Positions 48,294 to 56,908 of a stretch of 64,000 nt of DNA are shown here, in pieces (within the stretch, counting starts at the first letter, position 1; every line of letters begins with the position of its first letter). The notes below the pieces were generated by a model. It saw only the letters and a list, made by a program, of their open reading frames with translations. It did not search any database and was not told the DNA's origin. A program made the position numbers and the translations under genes. The stretch comes from Verrucomicrobium sp. BvORR106 (GTDB lineage: Bacteria > Verrucomicrobiota > Verrucomicrobiia > Verrucomicrobiales > Verrucomicrobiaceae): positions 1-64,000 of the forward strand of contig NZ_BATR01000164.1 in NCBI RefSeq assembly GCF_000739655.1, in the 5' to 3' direction.

Positions 48294-49118
48294 TCAGGCG
48301 ACCGTGCGATTCAACGGAGTCGTCAAACGCGGATTCAACCGGGGCCGGGCCGTGAGCACCTCAGGTTCCCCGTCAGTGATCAGCACCACATGCTCATAGT
48401 GAGCACTGGGCTTGTTGTCCATGGTCAGGACCGTCCATCCATCACTCAGGATCTTCGTCTGCTCAGCCCCCATGTTGATCATCGGCTCGATGGCCAGGGT
48501 CATCCCGGTGCGCAACCGTGGACGAGCCCCCTTAACACCGTAGTTCGGCACCTGCGGTTCCTCGTGAAGCTTGCGGCCTACTCCGTGACCGACAAACTCC
48601 CGAACCACCGAGAAGCCGAAGCGCCGCACGTAGTTCTCCACGGAGTGGCAAAGGTCTCCGAGCATCAGCCCGTCCCGCGCCCAGTCGATCGCCACTTCAA
48701 GCGCATCTTCTGTGGCTGAGAGCAGCTTCTGAACATCCGCAGCAATGGGAGGAACCGGAACCGTTAGGGCGTTGTCACCGACCCAACCGTCCTTGATGAT
48801 CCCAACATCGATCTTCACGATGTCTCCAGCCTTGATCGGCACATTGTTGCCAATGCCATGCACCACGACGTCGTTCAGCCCAATGCAGGCATAGGCTGGG
48901 AAAGGTCCACCTGCGCCTTTGTACTTGTAGAAGGCGCTGACCGCCCCCTGCGCCTTGATTTCAGCGGCGACGAACCGGTCCAACTCAGCCGTCGTCATGC
49001 CGGGTTCAACCAGTGCGGCCGTCTTGAGAAGGATGTCACGAGCCAGTCCGCAAGCAGCGCGGATGCCGTCCAGGGCTTTGCCGTGACGGGTGGGAATGCG
49101 GTCAAACGAAAGTGCCAT
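48294..49118 (-). CDS. map: Methionine aminopeptidase type I
   Basis: A 274-residue type I methionine aminopeptidase removing the initiator methionine. The dimetal site residues are visible: KIDVGIIKDGWVGDNAL (first and second Asp), FVGHGVGRKLHEEP (His), TLAIEPM (Glu) and YEHVVLITDG (Glu). HGIG near residue 90 carries the substrate His. There is no N-terminal zinc-finger extension. It is transcribed after secY across a 67-bp gap containing a strong hairpin, and is followed 4 bp later by hisA. Map next to secY is a common bacterial arrangement. Confidence 0.92.
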   Translation of the reverse strand: MALSFDRIPTRHGKALDGIRAACGLARDILLKTAALVEPGMTTAELDRFVAAEIKAQGAVSAFYKYKGAGGPFPAYACIGLNDVVVHGIGNNVPIKAGDIVKIDVGIIKDGWVGDNALTVPVPPIAADVQKLLSATEDALEVAIDWARDGLMLGDLCHSVENYVRRFGFSVVREFVGHGVGRKLHEEPQVPNYGVKGARPRLRTGMTLAIEPMINMGAEQTKILSDGWTVLTMDNKPSAHYEHVVLITDGEPEVLTARPRLNPRLTTPLNRTVA

Positions 49119-49142
49119 TGCAATGCGATGTCTATAAACAAG

Positions 49143-49169
49143 TGCGCCCCGCAGAATCTGCGGGGCGCA
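49143..49169 (-). terminator. Hairpin between secY and map
   Basis: TGCGCCCCGCAG (49143-49154) pairs perfectly with CTGCGGGGCGCA (49158-49169), with a 3-nt loop. It is 12 bp and very GC-rich. On the minus strand the sequence after the stem is CTTGTTTA, only moderately T-rich. Since map and hisA follow, it could be a leaky terminator or RNA-processing site that lowers expression of map/hisA relative to the ribosomal genes. Confidence 0.6.
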
Positions 49170-49185
49170 ATCAATTTGGCAAAAG

Positions 49186-50691
49186 TTATTTGCCGTGGAA
49201 AATCGCGAACGAAACGCCGATCAAAGCGATTACGGCGATCACCGTCCAGAGCATCACCACCACTTTGGGGTTGGCAGCGATACCACCGGACTGGCCGGGG
49301 CGGTCGAAACGACCACGAATCTTGCCCTTACGAAGGAAACCGTCGTAGTGGCGTTGCAGCAGGTGGGTTTCCACCTGGCGCATCATGTCGAGCACCACAC
49401 CTACAAGGATCAGAATGCTCGTACCACCGAAGAACTGGCTCACGCGAGGATCAAGGTTGACCTGCTTTTGCAGCAGCATCGGGAACACATAGATCAACGT
49501 CAGGAACAAGGCGCCGGCGAAAGTGAGGCGGCTCATGGTGAAGTCCATGAAATCAGCCGTGGGCTTGCCAGGGCGGACTCCAGGAATATAACCACCGCTC
49601 TTCTTGAGGTCTTCTGCGATCTGGTTGGGCTGGAACATGGTCGCCACCCAGAAGTAGCTGAAGAAGAAGATCAGTGACGTGGAGATCACGACGTACGGAG
49701 TGCCGCTGGTCAGCCACTCTGCCCACTGGCGCACGCTGGCGACATCTGGGAAAAGGAAGCTGATGATCTGCGACGGGAAGAGCACGATCGCCTGGGCAAA
49801 GATGATGGGCATCACGCCTGCATAGTTCACCTTGAGCGGCATGTACTGGGTCTGACCGCCGTAAACCTTGCGACCCACCACGCGCTTGGCGTACTGAATC
49901 GGAATGCGGCGTTGCGCCTGGGTCAGGGCGATAATGCCGGCGATCACTACAATGAGCAGTGTGATCAGTCCCAGCAGGGTAAGAGCATCCATGGCACCAG
50001 CACCTTCACGGCCGATGTAGGTCTTCCACACACGCACCAAGGCACCGGGAAGTTCAGCCACGATGTTGATACAGATCAAGAGGGAGACACCGTTGCCGAT
50101 ACCGCGCTCAGTGATCTGTTCGCCGAGCCACATGATGAACAAGCTGCCAGCCGTCATGGCGAACACAGCCGGAACCACGAAGCTCCAGAATCCATAGTCA
50201 GGCACCAGCGGACCGTATTTGCCGATGATCTCCTCAAGACCGTGCAGGAAGATGTTCTGTCCTGGGTTTTTGAGAGACACCGCAAGCAGGTAGCCTTGAA
50301 ACACACAAAGACCAACCGTGGCAAACCGAGTCCACTGGTTGATCTTCTGGCGTCCACCGTCTTCACGGGAGAGCTTGCTGATGCTGGGCACCACCGCCGT
50401 CAGCAACTGCATCATGATGCTGGCGCTGATGTAGGGCATGATCCCTAGGGCGAAGATGGCACAACGCTCCAGACCGCCACCGCTGAACACGTTCAACAAT
50501 GCCGCCGCAGCAGCAAAGGGCGAGGCAGAAGCTTCTGCCTTGCTATCGATCCAAGCCTGCAGCACGTGGGGGTTAACCCCGGGCAGCGTGATCGCGTAGC
50601 CGATGCGCACAATGACGATCATGGCCAGCGTGTAAAGGATGCGCTGGCGCAGATCCGGTATTTTGAAGATGTTGACGAAAGCGGAGATCAT
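49186..50691 (-). CDS. secY: Preprotein translocase subunit SecY
   Basis: A 501-residue channel subunit of the Sec translocon in the inner membrane, with ten transmembrane helices visible by hydropathy. Recognisable segments: IPDLRQRILYTLAMIVIVRI (TM1 region), GLERCAIFALGIMPYISASI (plug/TM2-3), KIQWTRF-like KINQWTRFATVGL, ERGIGNGVSLLI, the cytosolic RRIPIQYAKRVVGRKVYGGQ loop (SecA and ribosome binding), MPLKVNYAGVMPIIFA, and GYIPGVRPGKPT. It is longer than E. coli SecY (443), mainly in the periplasmic loops after TM1 and TM3. It is last of the spc-type ribosomal block, 93 bp after rplO. Confidence 0.95.
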   Translation of the reverse strand: MISAFVNIFKIPDLRQRILYTLAMIVIVRIGYAITLPGVNPHVLQAWIDSKAEASASPFAAAAALLNVFSGGGLERCAIFALGIMPYISASIMMQLLTAVVPSISKLSREDGGRQKINQWTRFATVGLCVFQGYLLAVSLKNPGQNIFLHGLEEIIGKYGPLVPDYGFWSFVVPAVFAMTAGSLFIMWLGEQITERGIGNGVSLLICINIVAELPGALVRVWKTYIGREGAGAMDALTLLGLITLLIVVIAGIIALTQAQRRIPIQYAKRVVGRKVYGGQTQYMPLKVNYAGVMPIIFAQAIVLFPSQIISFLFPDVASVRQWAEWLTSGTPYVVISTSLIFFFSYFWVATMFQPNQIAEDLKKSGGYIPGVRPGKPTADFMDFTMSRLTFAGALFLTLIYVFPMLLQKQVNLDPRVSQFFGGTSILILVGVVLDMMRQVETHLLQRHYDGFLRKGKIRGRFDRPGQSGGIAANPKVVVMLWTVIAVIALIGVSFAIFHGK

Positions 50692-50784
50692 GAGGTGAGG
50701 TCGTGTCTTAAAATAGCAAGCGACTCAGGACAAAGCTGAGCCGCTCGCGAAGAACATTGATGTAACCTAGCCGCAAGGCAAGGT

Positions 50785-51234
50785 TTATGCGGTCAGAGTT
50801 ACCGTACCGCCAGCCTTTTCAATCTTCTCTTTGGCGGACGCGCTGATCTTGTCCACCTGGACGGTCAACTTCCGCTCCACGACGCCGTCGCCGAGGATTT
50901 TCACCACGTCACAACGGCGGTTCACAAGACCCACATCACGGAGGGTCTGCTCATTCACCACTGCGCCGTCGTCGAAACGGCCATCAAGGTCACCCACATT
51001 CACCGTTTCCGTTGTGTCACGGAACTGCGTGTTGTTGAAACCCTTCTTGGGAAGACGGCGGTGAAGGGGCATCTGGCCGCCTTCGAAACCGGGGCGGATA
51101 GCGCCACCGGAACGGGCCTTCTGACCCTTGTTACCACGGCCAGAGGTCTTGCCGTGACCCGAGCTCTCTCCGCAGCCAACACGCTTGCGGCGATGCTTGG
51201 CCCCGGGCTGGGGTTTGAGGTTGTGCAGTCTCAT
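50785..51234 (-). CDS. rplO: 50S ribosomal protein L15
   Basis: A 149-residue L15, a late-assembly 50S protein. The N-terminal LHNLKPQPGAKHRRKRVG and RGNKGQKARSGG blocks match the family, and the extended basic loop ends in GFEGGQMPLHRRLPKKGF. It sits directly after rpsE with a 34-bp gap; the usual rpmD (L30) between them is absent. A small inverted repeat AGCGACTCAG/CTGAGCCGCT (50719-50745) lies between rplO and secY. Confidence 0.95.
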   Translation of the reverse strand: MRLHNLKPQPGAKHRRKRVGCGESSGHGKTSGRGNKGQKARSGGAIRPGFEGGQMPLHRRLPKKGFNNTQFRDTTETVNVGDLDGRFDDGAVVNEQTLRDVGLVNRRCDVVKILGDGVVERKLTVQVDKISASAKEKIEKAGGTVTLTA

Positions 51235-51268
51235 AGTCTTAATCTAGGATATAGGTTGCCAGGCGACC

Positions 51269-51808
51269 TTACAGAGCGGCTTTCTCAGCCACTTTCTTGC
51301 CGCGCATCTTGAGGATTTCATCAGGAAGGCGCAGAGCAGCGAGAGCCGCCAGAGTTGCCTTCACCACGTTGGCGTGGTTGCTGGAGCCGAAGGACTTCGC
51401 AAGGACGTCCTTGATGCCAGCTGCTTCACACACCGCACGCACACCGCCGCCAGCGATAATGCCCGTACCAGGAGAGGCGGGCTTGAGCAGGACGCGACCA
51501 CCGCCATGTTCACCCATCACTTCGTGAGGGATCGTGGCGTTGAGAATATTGACCTTCACGAGATCCTTGCGGGAAGACTCCGTCGCTTTCTTGATCGCGT
51601 CGGAAACTTCGTTGGCTTTGCCGAAGCCGAAGCCAACTTTGCCCTTCAGATCGCCAGCCACCACGAGGGCGCTGAAGCTGAAGCGACGACCACCCTTCAC
51701 GACCTTGGCGCAGCGGTTGATGAAAACCACCTTCTCGGACATGTCGGAACGGGACTCGGATTCCTGACGCTGATTGCCGCCCCGGGGGTTCCTGTTAAAC
51801 GTTGCCAT
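51269..51808 (-). CDS. rpsE: 30S ribosomal protein S5
   Basis: A 179-residue S5 shaping the mRNA entry site and decoding accuracy. Identifiable: [50 protein letters not shown] and [18 protein letters not shown]. An N-terminal extension of about 22 residues rich in Arg/Asn/Gln/Ser precedes the conserved fold. The Gly-rich [10 protein letters not shown] helix is the ramA-type region. It follows rplR by 17 bp. Confidence 0.95.
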   Translation of the reverse strand: MATFNRNPRGGNQRQESESRSDMSEKVVFINRCAKVVKGGRRFSFSALVVAGDLKGKVGFGFGKANEVSDAIKKATESSRKDLVKVNILNATIPHEVMGEHGGGRVLLKPASPGTGIIAGGGVRAVCEAAGIKDVLAKSFGSSNHANVVKATLAALAALRLPDEILKMRGKKVAEKAAL

Positions 51809-51825
51809 AGTGTTGCGAGTGATGA

Positions 51826-52182
51826 TTAGAACTGAAGACCCTTGGCGCGTGCGGCATCAGCCAGCGCTTTGACTTTGCCGTGAAAGAAGAAACCGCCGCG
51901 GTCGAACACCACGCTCGTGATGTTCTTCTCAAGAGCGCGCTCAGCGATCGCCTCACCCACCTTGGTGGCGTTGGCCACGTTGGCAGCCTTGGAGGCAAGC
52001 GTCGCTTCGATGGTCGAAGCCGACACAATCGTCTTGCCCTCGTCATCATTGATGAGCTGGGCGTAAACACGTTGATTGGAGAAATGAACCGCGAGACGGG
52101 GGCGCTCGGCCGTCCCCCGGAGGGTCTTGCGAATACGGGCATGAACGAGGCGCCGGATCGCTTTGCGTTTGATGGTAGCCAT
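51826..52182 (-). CDS. rplR: 50S ribosomal protein L18
   Basis: A 118-residue L18, a 5S rRNA-binding protein. The start is basic ([19 protein letters not shown]), followed by [20 protein letters not shown] and the C-terminal [20 protein letters not shown], the family hallmark. Length is typical (about 117-122). It is transcribed between rplF and rpsE with gaps of 21 and 17 bp. Confidence 0.95.
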   Translation of the reverse strand: MATIKRKAIRRLVHARIRKTLRGTAERPRLAVHFSNQRVYAQLINDDEGKTIVSASTIEATLASKAANVANATKVGEAIAERALEKNITSVVFDRGGFFFHGKVKALADAARAKGLQF

Positions 52183-52203
52183 GATGTGTCTCTGCGAAAT
52201 GGA

Positions 52204-52740
52204 TTACTTGACGCTCTTGCCTTCCTTACGGCGGACGTATTCGCCCACGTAACGCACACCCTTGCCCTTGTAAGGCTCCGGCGGGTAGTAGCCACGGACG
52301 TCTGCAGCGAACTGGCCGACGACCTGCTTGTCGATGCCTTCCACGCTGATCTTCGTGTTTTCATTCACCGTGACCTTGAGGCCCTGGGGAATGGGGTGAA
52401 GCAGCGGATGAGAATAGCCAAGGCTAAGGTCAAGGTGGGAACCTTTAACAGCGGCGCGGAAACCGACGCCCTGGATTTCGAGGTCCTTCTTGAAGCCTGT
52501 GCTCACACCCTGCACCATGTTGCTGATGAGGCGTTGGGCCGTGCCATGGAAAGCGCGCACACGGCGATCTTCGGAGGCGCGGTTCACAGCGAGGACGTTG
52601 CCGTCCTGCTGAAGCGAGATACCGTCAGGGAGCACGTAATCGAGTTTGCCCTTGGGGCCTTCGACGTGCACGTTCTTGCCGGTGATCTTGACGTTGACCT
52701 TGTCCGGAAGCGCGATGGGTTGTTTACCTACTCGTGACAT
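52204..52740 (-). CDS. rplF: 50S ribosomal protein L6
   Basis: A 178-residue L6, located near the factor-binding site of the 50S subunit. Signature motifs: MSRVGKQPIALPDKVNV, GPKGKLDYVLP, MVQGVSTGFKKDLEIQGVGF, GYSHPLLHPIPQGLKV and the C-terminal RGYYPPEPYKGKGVRYVGE. A clear Shine-Dalgarno-like AGGAGG lies about 9 bases before the start on the minus strand. It follows rpsH after 18 bp. Confidence 0.95.
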   Translation of the reverse strand: MSRVGKQPIALPDKVNVKITGKNVHVEGPKGKLDYVLPDGISLQQDGNVLAVNRASEDRRVRAFHGTAQRLISNMVQGVSTGFKKDLEIQGVGFRAAVKGSHLDLSLGYSHPLLHPIPQGLKVTVNENTKISVEGIDKQVVGQFAADVRGYYPPEPYKGKGVRYVGEYVRRKEGKSVK

Positions 52741-52758
52741 GATTCAGTTCCTCCTGAC

Positions 52759-53157
52759 TTACCAGACTTTGGCCAGCAGCTCACCGCCGACATTTGCTTT
52801 GCGCGCTTTGGCGCCCGTCATCACGCCTTTCGGCGTGGAGAGAATGGTGATACCAAGGCCACCCAGAACGCGGGGGACATCATCCACGCCCACATAGTGA
52901 CGCAGACCGGGCTTGCTCACGCGCTTCACATCCGTGATCGCGGGGGTCTTGCCCTGGTACTTGATTTTCACCTGGATCTGGGGCTTGCCGTCGTTCGGCT
53001 GCACCTCATAGGACCAGATGTATCCTTCTTCCTGAAGGATACGGGCGACTTCCGCCTTGATCTTGGAATACGGTGCGCTTGCGCCTTCCTTGGCAGCGCG
53101 GCTCGCATTCTTGATGCGAGTGAGAAAGTCAGAAATGGGGTCGGTCAAAACGCTCAT
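52759..53157 (-). CDS. rpsH: 30S ribosomal protein S8
   Basis: A 132-residue S8, an early 16S rRNA-binding assembly protein. Recognised by DPISDFLTRIKNASRAAKE, APYSKIKAEVARILQEEGYI, RVSKPGLRHYVG and the C-terminal GLGITILSTPKGVMTGAKAR. It directly follows rplE (29-bp gap); rpsN (S14), normally located here, is missing from the cluster. Confidence 0.95.
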   Translation of the reverse strand: MSVLTDPISDFLTRIKNASRAAKEGASAPYSKIKAEVARILQEEGYIWSYEVQPNDGKPQIQVKIKYQGKTPAITDVKRVSKPGLRHYVGVDDVPRVLGGLGITILSTPKGVMTGAKARKANVGGELLAKVW

Positions 53158-53186
53158 CTTATTGGCCTCGGTCTTGAAATGGTTGG

Positions 53187-53771
53187 TTAGGCAGCTGCCA
53201 GATCGGCAGTGTCCGCCTTGTTGCCGCCTTTCGCGCGGAAGGGCATGCCGAGGCAGCGAAGCAGCTCACGGGCATGGTCGTCATTGCTGGCGTCCGTCAC
53301 GAAGGTGACGTCAAAACCCAGGGAGCGCTTGATTTTGTCGAGCTCGATCTCAGGGAAGATGGACTGGTCGGCGATGCCGAGCGTGTAGTTACCACGGCCG
53401 TCGAAAGCACGACCGGAGATCCCACGGAAGTCACGAATGCGGGGAATCGCAGTGCGCACCAGGCGCATCATGAAGTCATACATCTTCACACCGCGAAGAG
53501 TCACCTTGACCCCGATGGCTTCACCGGCGCGCAGCTTGAAGTTCGCGATCGCCTTCTTGCTGAAGGTCACGATCGGCTTCTGGCCGGTGATCAGGACGAT
53601 TTCCTTGACCGCGTCTTCGACAGCCTGCTTGCGGTCGGCTTCTTTGCCCACGCAGCAGTTGATGACGATCTTCTCCAGCTTCGGCACCTGATGGATGTTG
53701 GTAAGACCGAGCTCCTTGTGGAGATGCGCGATGACTTTATCCTTATATAGCGTTAACAATTCTGGCTGCAT
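53187..53771 (-). CDS. rplE: 50S ribosomal protein L5
   Basis: A 194-residue L5, a 5S rRNA and P-site tRNA contacting protein. Family blocks: VPKLEKIVINCCVGK, ITGQKPIVTFSKKAIANFKL, GVKVTLRGVKMYDFM and IRDFRGISGRAFDGRGNYTL. It is about 15 residues longer than E. coli L5, through a C-terminal AKGGNKADTADLAAA tail. It is separated from rplX by 78 bp, the largest gap within the spc block. Confidence 0.95.
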   Translation of the reverse strand: MQPELLTLYKDKVIAHLHKELGLTNIHQVPKLEKIVINCCVGKEADRKQAVEDAVKEIVLITGQKPIVTFSKKAIANFKLRAGEAIGVKVTLRGVKMYDFMMRLVRTAIPRIRDFRGISGRAFDGRGNYTLGIADQSIFPEIELDKIKRSLGFDVTFVTDASNDDHARELLRCLGMPFRAKGGNKADTADLAAA

Positions 53772-53849
53772 GATGATGACACCCTAGTTGGTTTCACACC
53801 CCGCGGCCCCACTGTGAGGCCGCGAATACGGGGCTGGCAAATTGCCTGG

Positions 53850-54092
53850 TTATTTCTTCTTTTCAACAAGTTTCACATTCGAAATGTGAATTGGGCCTTC
53901 GCGCTCGATAATACCGCCCTGGGGCTTGTCCTGAGAAGGACGGACAGCTTTCTTGATCATGCGCACGCCTTCGACGAGAACCTGATTTTTCTTGGCAACG
54001 ACCTGAAGAACGTTGCCCTGGGAACCCTTGTGGGCCCCGCTAGTGACCTCCACGAGGTCGCCTTTGTTGACGTGTGTTTTGATTCTGCTCAT
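53850..54092 (-). CDS. rplX: 50S ribosomal protein L24
   Basis: An 80-residue L24, an assembly-initiator 50S protein with a KOW motif ([20 protein letters not shown]). It is short compared with E. coli L24 (104), lacking much of the C-terminal extension, as in several other phyla. The start overlaps the rplN stop by 4 nt (54089-54092), so translation is coupled. Confidence 0.93.
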   Translation of the reverse strand: MSRIKTHVNKGDLVEVTSGAHKGSQGNVLQVVAKKNQVLVEGVRMIKKAVRPSQDKPQGGIIEREGPIHISNVKLVEKKK

Positions 54093-54457
54093 AGCACTTC
54101 GGGTGCGAGGGAAACGATTTTCATGAAGTTGCGGTCGCGCAGTTCACGGGCCACAGGGCCAAAAATGCGGGTGCCGCGGGGGTTGTTGTCCTTGTCGATG
54201 ATGACGATCGCGTTCTTGTCGAAGCGCAGGATCGAGCCATCATTGCGGCGGATCGGGGCGGCGGTGCGAACCACAACGGCCCGGACCACTTCACCCTTTT
54301 TCACCTGGGCGGTGGGGGTTGAGACGCGGACGTGGGCGGTGATGATGTCCCCCACCCCGGCTGTGCGCTTGTTCTTCTTGCCGATGACGCCAATCATCTC
54401 GGCCATACGCGCGCCGGTGTTGTCGGCGATCGCGATTTCGGATTCCATCTGCAACAT
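54089..54457 (-). CDS. rplN: 50S ribosomal protein L14
   Basis: A 122-residue L14 at the subunit interface (bridge B8). Recognised by [40 protein letters not shown] and [20 protein letters not shown]. Length equals E. coli L14 closely. A strong Shine-Dalgarno AAGGAGG lies 8 bases before the start. It overlaps rplX by 4 nt at its end. Confidence 0.95.
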   Translation of the reverse strand: MLQMESEIAIADNTGARMAEMIGVIGKKNKRTAGVGDIITAHVRVSTPTAQVKKGEVVRAVVVRTAAPIRRNDGSILRFDKNAIVIIDKDNNPRGTRIFGPVARELRDRNFMKIVSLAPEVL

Positions 54458-54515
54458 AAGCTGATCCTCCTTGGGTTGGTAAAGTTACCTGATTCGATGC
54501 GAATGCCTGCCCGGC

Positions 54516-54797
54516 TTAGTGGGCCAGAACTTCCACCAACTTCCAGCGCTTGAGCTTGCTCAGCGGACGGGTCTCCTCGATGCGCACCTTGTCGCCAACT
54601 TTGGCGGTGCCTTCTTCATCGTGGGCGTAGAACTTGGAGGTCATGCGGACGATCTTCTTGAACTGGGGGTGCGGCACGCGGCGCTCCACCTCCACCACAA
54701 TCGTCTTCGACATCTTGTTGGACACAACCTCGCCCACGCGGGTCTTGCGGACAGGCGCCTTGGTTGCGGCGGTTTCGTTAGCGGTCACTTCGCTCAT
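54516..54797 (-). CDS. rpsQ: 30S ribosomal protein S17
   Basis: A 93-residue S17, a primary 16S rRNA-binding protein. The OB-fold core reads [40 protein letters not shown] and [20 protein letters not shown]. An N-terminal extension of about 17 residues ([14 protein letters not shown]) precedes it, longer than in E. coli. It follows rpmC by 25 bp. Confidence 0.94.
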   Translation of the reverse strand: MSEVTANETAATKAPVRKTRVGEVVSNKMSKTIVVEVERRVPHPQFKKIVRMTSKFYAHDEEGTAKVGDKVRIEETRPLSKLKRWKLVEVLAH

Positions 54798-54822
54798 CTT
54801 TCAGGGTCTCCCTTTAATTTGG

Positions 54823-55128
54823 TTACTCCGCGGCTTTCTTCGCGGCTTTCTTTGCAGGGGCCTTCTTGGCCGCCACTTTCTTTGCTGCCTTGGGCTTTGC
54901 AGCCGGGGCGGCGTCCGTTGACTTCTTGCCAACGGTCAGGTTGAGGCGGCGCTCAGACAGGATGGTCTCCATCCGGGCCACGTCGCGACGCGCCTGCTTG
55001 AGACGGGAGGGGTTCTCCAGCTGGCCGCTGGCCTGCTGGACACGCATGTTGAGCGCGTCCTGCTTGAGTTCACGGCGCTTTCCGCCGACTTCCTCATTGG
55101 TCAATTCGCGAAGTTCTTTGATCTTCAT
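54823..55128 (-). CDS. rpmC: 50S ribosomal protein L29 with Lys/Ala tail
   Basis: A 101-residue L29, a protein near the nascent-chain exit tunnel. The normal two-helix core (MKIKELRELTNEEVGGKRRE and ARRDVARMETILSERRLN) ends near residue 66, the usual family length. A further 35 residues form a histone-H1-like Ala/Lys/Pro tail (AAKKVAAKKAPAKKAAKKAA). The tail might contact rRNA or exit-site factors. It follows rplP by 38 bp. Confidence 0.94.
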   Translation of the reverse strand: MKIKELRELTNEEVGGKRRELKQDALNMRVQQASGQLENPSRLKQARRDVARMETILSERRLNLTVGKKSTDAAPAAKPKAAKKVAAKKAPAKKAAKKAAE

Positions 55129-55166
55129 ATCGTCGCTTCCTGCGCTATCTCTTAATGGTCAACGTG

Positions 55167-55586
55167 TTAGTGCATCGCCTGACGCGTTACAAAGCGCGTG
55201 CGAACCCCGAGTTTGTTTGCTGCCAGGCGGCAAGCGTCGCGGGCAAGAGCCTCGCTCACGCCAGCCACTTCAAAGAGCATCGTGCCAGGATAAACCACGG
55301 CAACCCAGAACTCTGGAGCACCCTTACCTTTACCCATTCGGGTTTCTGGCGGACGGGCGGTCACTGGCTTGTGTGGGAAAATGCGGATGTACACGGAGCC
55401 TTTACGCTTCAGGTGGCGGGTGATCGCCACACGGCAGGCTTCAATCTGCGTGTTCTTGATCCAGGCGCGCTCGAGGGTCTGGAGACCGAACTCGCCGTAG
55501 CTGACCTTGTTTCCTACGGTCGCATTTCCCGCGCGGCTTCCGCGGTGGGTCTTGCGATGCTTAACTCTGCTGGGCAACATTGCCAT
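55167..55586 (-). CDS. rplP: 50S ribosomal protein L16
   Basis: A 139-residue L16, which helps position tRNAs in the A and P sites. Blocks: [60 protein letters not shown] and [20 protein letters not shown]. Length is typical. A Shine-Dalgarno GGAGG lies close before the start. It follows rpsC after 59 bp. Confidence 0.95.
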   Translation of the reverse strand: MAMLPSRVKHRKTHRGSRAGNATVGNKVSYGEFGLQTLERAWIKNTQIEACRVAITRHLKRKGSVYIRIFPHKPVTARPPETRMGKGKGAPEFWVAVVYPGTMLFEVAGVSEALARDACRLAANKLGVRTRFVTRQAMH

Positions 55587-55645
55587 AACTTGATTCCTCC
55601 AAAAGGTTGCTGATCGTTACTCTTGTAAACTCGGTCCGTGCAGGA

Positions 55646-56470
55646 TTAAGCCTGCTCAGGGGCTGGAGCGGGAGCGGGAGCTGGGGCCGGTGCGGGAGCC
55701 GAATGGCGGTCGCCGCCACGGTCACCACCACCACGGCGGTCTCCACCGCCACCACCACCACGGCGGTCGCCGCCACGGTTGTCGCGATCGCCACGAGGGC
55801 GGCGTTCGCGATTATCACGACGCTCGGCCTGAGGAGCGCCTTCCACTTCGGGCTTGCGGTTCAACCAGCACTTCACGCCGATGATGCCGTACACGGTACG
55901 AGCTTCGGTGAAGCCATAGTCGATCGGGATACGAAGGCTCTGAAGAGGCACTTTGCCCTGGCGGTACTGCTCAGCGCGGGCGATGTCCGCACCACCGAGA
56001 CGACCGGCGCAACGGATACGAATGCCGTCAGCACCCATGTCCATGGCGGTCTGCACCGCACGCTTCATGGCGCGCCGGAAAGAGATACGACGCTCAAGCT
56101 GGGTCGCCACCGTCTCGGCAACCAACTGGGCATCCAGCTCAGGCTGCTTGATCTCGATGATGTCGATCTTGACTTGCTTGCCGCCGCACATCTTGGAGAT
56201 CTCGACGCTCATCACTTCGATTTCCTGACCTTTGCGACCGATCACAAGGCCCGGACGGGCGGTGTGAAGCGTCACGCGGACGAGGTTCCACGCACGCTCG
56301 ATCACGATTTTCGCGAGAGCGGCCGAGGACAGCTTGCCCTTCAGGTAGCTGCGAATTGCCAGGTCGGCGTGAAGGAAGTCAGCAAACTCCTTTTCAGGAG
56401 CGTACCACTTGGAGCGCCAGTCTTTGGTGACGGCGAGGCGGAAACCGATAGGATGAACTTTCTGACCCAT
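55646..56470 (-). CDS. rpsC: 30S ribosomal protein S3 with low-complexity tail
   Basis: A 274-residue S3, forming part of the mRNA entry tunnel. N-terminal MGQKVHPIGFRLAVTKDWRS and the KH-domain VIGRKGQEIEVMSVEISKMC are diagnostic. The core ends near residue 215. About 55 further residues are Arg/Asp/Gly-rich (DRDNRGGDRRGGGGGGDRRG), then Ala-Pro repeats (SAPAPAPAPAPAPAPEQA). E. coli S3 has 233 residues without such a tail. The extension is disordered by composition and may bind RNA. It is 34 bp after rplV. Confidence 0.95.
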   Translation of the reverse strand: MGQKVHPIGFRLAVTKDWRSKWYAPEKEFADFLHADLAIRSYLKGKLSSAALAKIVIERAWNLVRVTLHTARPGLVIGRKGQEIEVMSVEISKMCGGKQVKIDIIEIKQPELDAQLVAETVATQLERRISFRRAMKRAVQTAMDMGADGIRIRCAGRLGGADIARAEQYRQGKVPLQSLRIPIDYGFTEARTVYGIIGVKCWLNRKPEVEGAPQAERRDNRERRPRGDRDNRGGDRRGGGGGGDRRGGGDRGGDRHSAPAPAPAPAPAPAPEQA

Positions 56471-56504
56471 AGCTTTGTGATTCGTTGGTGGTTCGGACGG
56501 GCGG

Positions 56505-56894
56505 TTACTTGGCCTCGGCCTTGGCGGCTTTCGCTGCCTTCGGCTTCTTCTCAGCCTCCGCTTCCTTGGCGGCGAGGATGAGGGTGATGTGGCTCATGCG
56601 CTTTTTGATGCCGCCGGCGGAACCGCGGGCGCGGGGCATGATTCGCTTCAGCACCGGACCCTTGGTGGCCGTGGCGCTTTTGACGAAAAGTTCATCCGCA
56701 TCCATCTCGTGGTTGTTTTCAGCATTGGCCACTGCGGAACGCAGAGCCTTGCCGATGAGGAGGGCGGCTTTCTTCGGGGTGAAGTTCAACACGCTGAGAG
56801 CCTGAGAAACCGGCATCCCCTGAATGGCACGGGCCACTTCCCGGGCTTTCTGGTCGGAGATTCTCGCGTATTTGAGGACGGATTTTACTTCCAT
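56505..56894 (-). CDS. rplV: 50S ribosomal protein L22
   Basis: A 129-residue L22, lining the exit tunnel. Core motifs: KYARISDQKAREVARAIQGM, FTPKKAALLIGKALRSAVAN and KRIMPRARGSAGGIKKRMSH, the last being the tunnel beta-hairpin. A Lys/Ala/Glu-rich C-terminal tail of about 18 residues is added (AEKKPKAAKAAKAEAK). It is separated from rpsS by an inserted exported coiled-coil gene. Confidence 0.94.
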   Translation of the reverse strand: MEVKSVLKYARISDQKAREVARAIQGMPVSQALSVLNFTPKKAALLIGKALRSAVANAENNHEMDADELFVKSATATKGPVLKRIMPRARGSAGGIKKRMSHITLILAAKEAEAEKKPKAAKAAKAEAK

Positions 56895-56908
56895 GACGTT
56901 GCTTCGTG

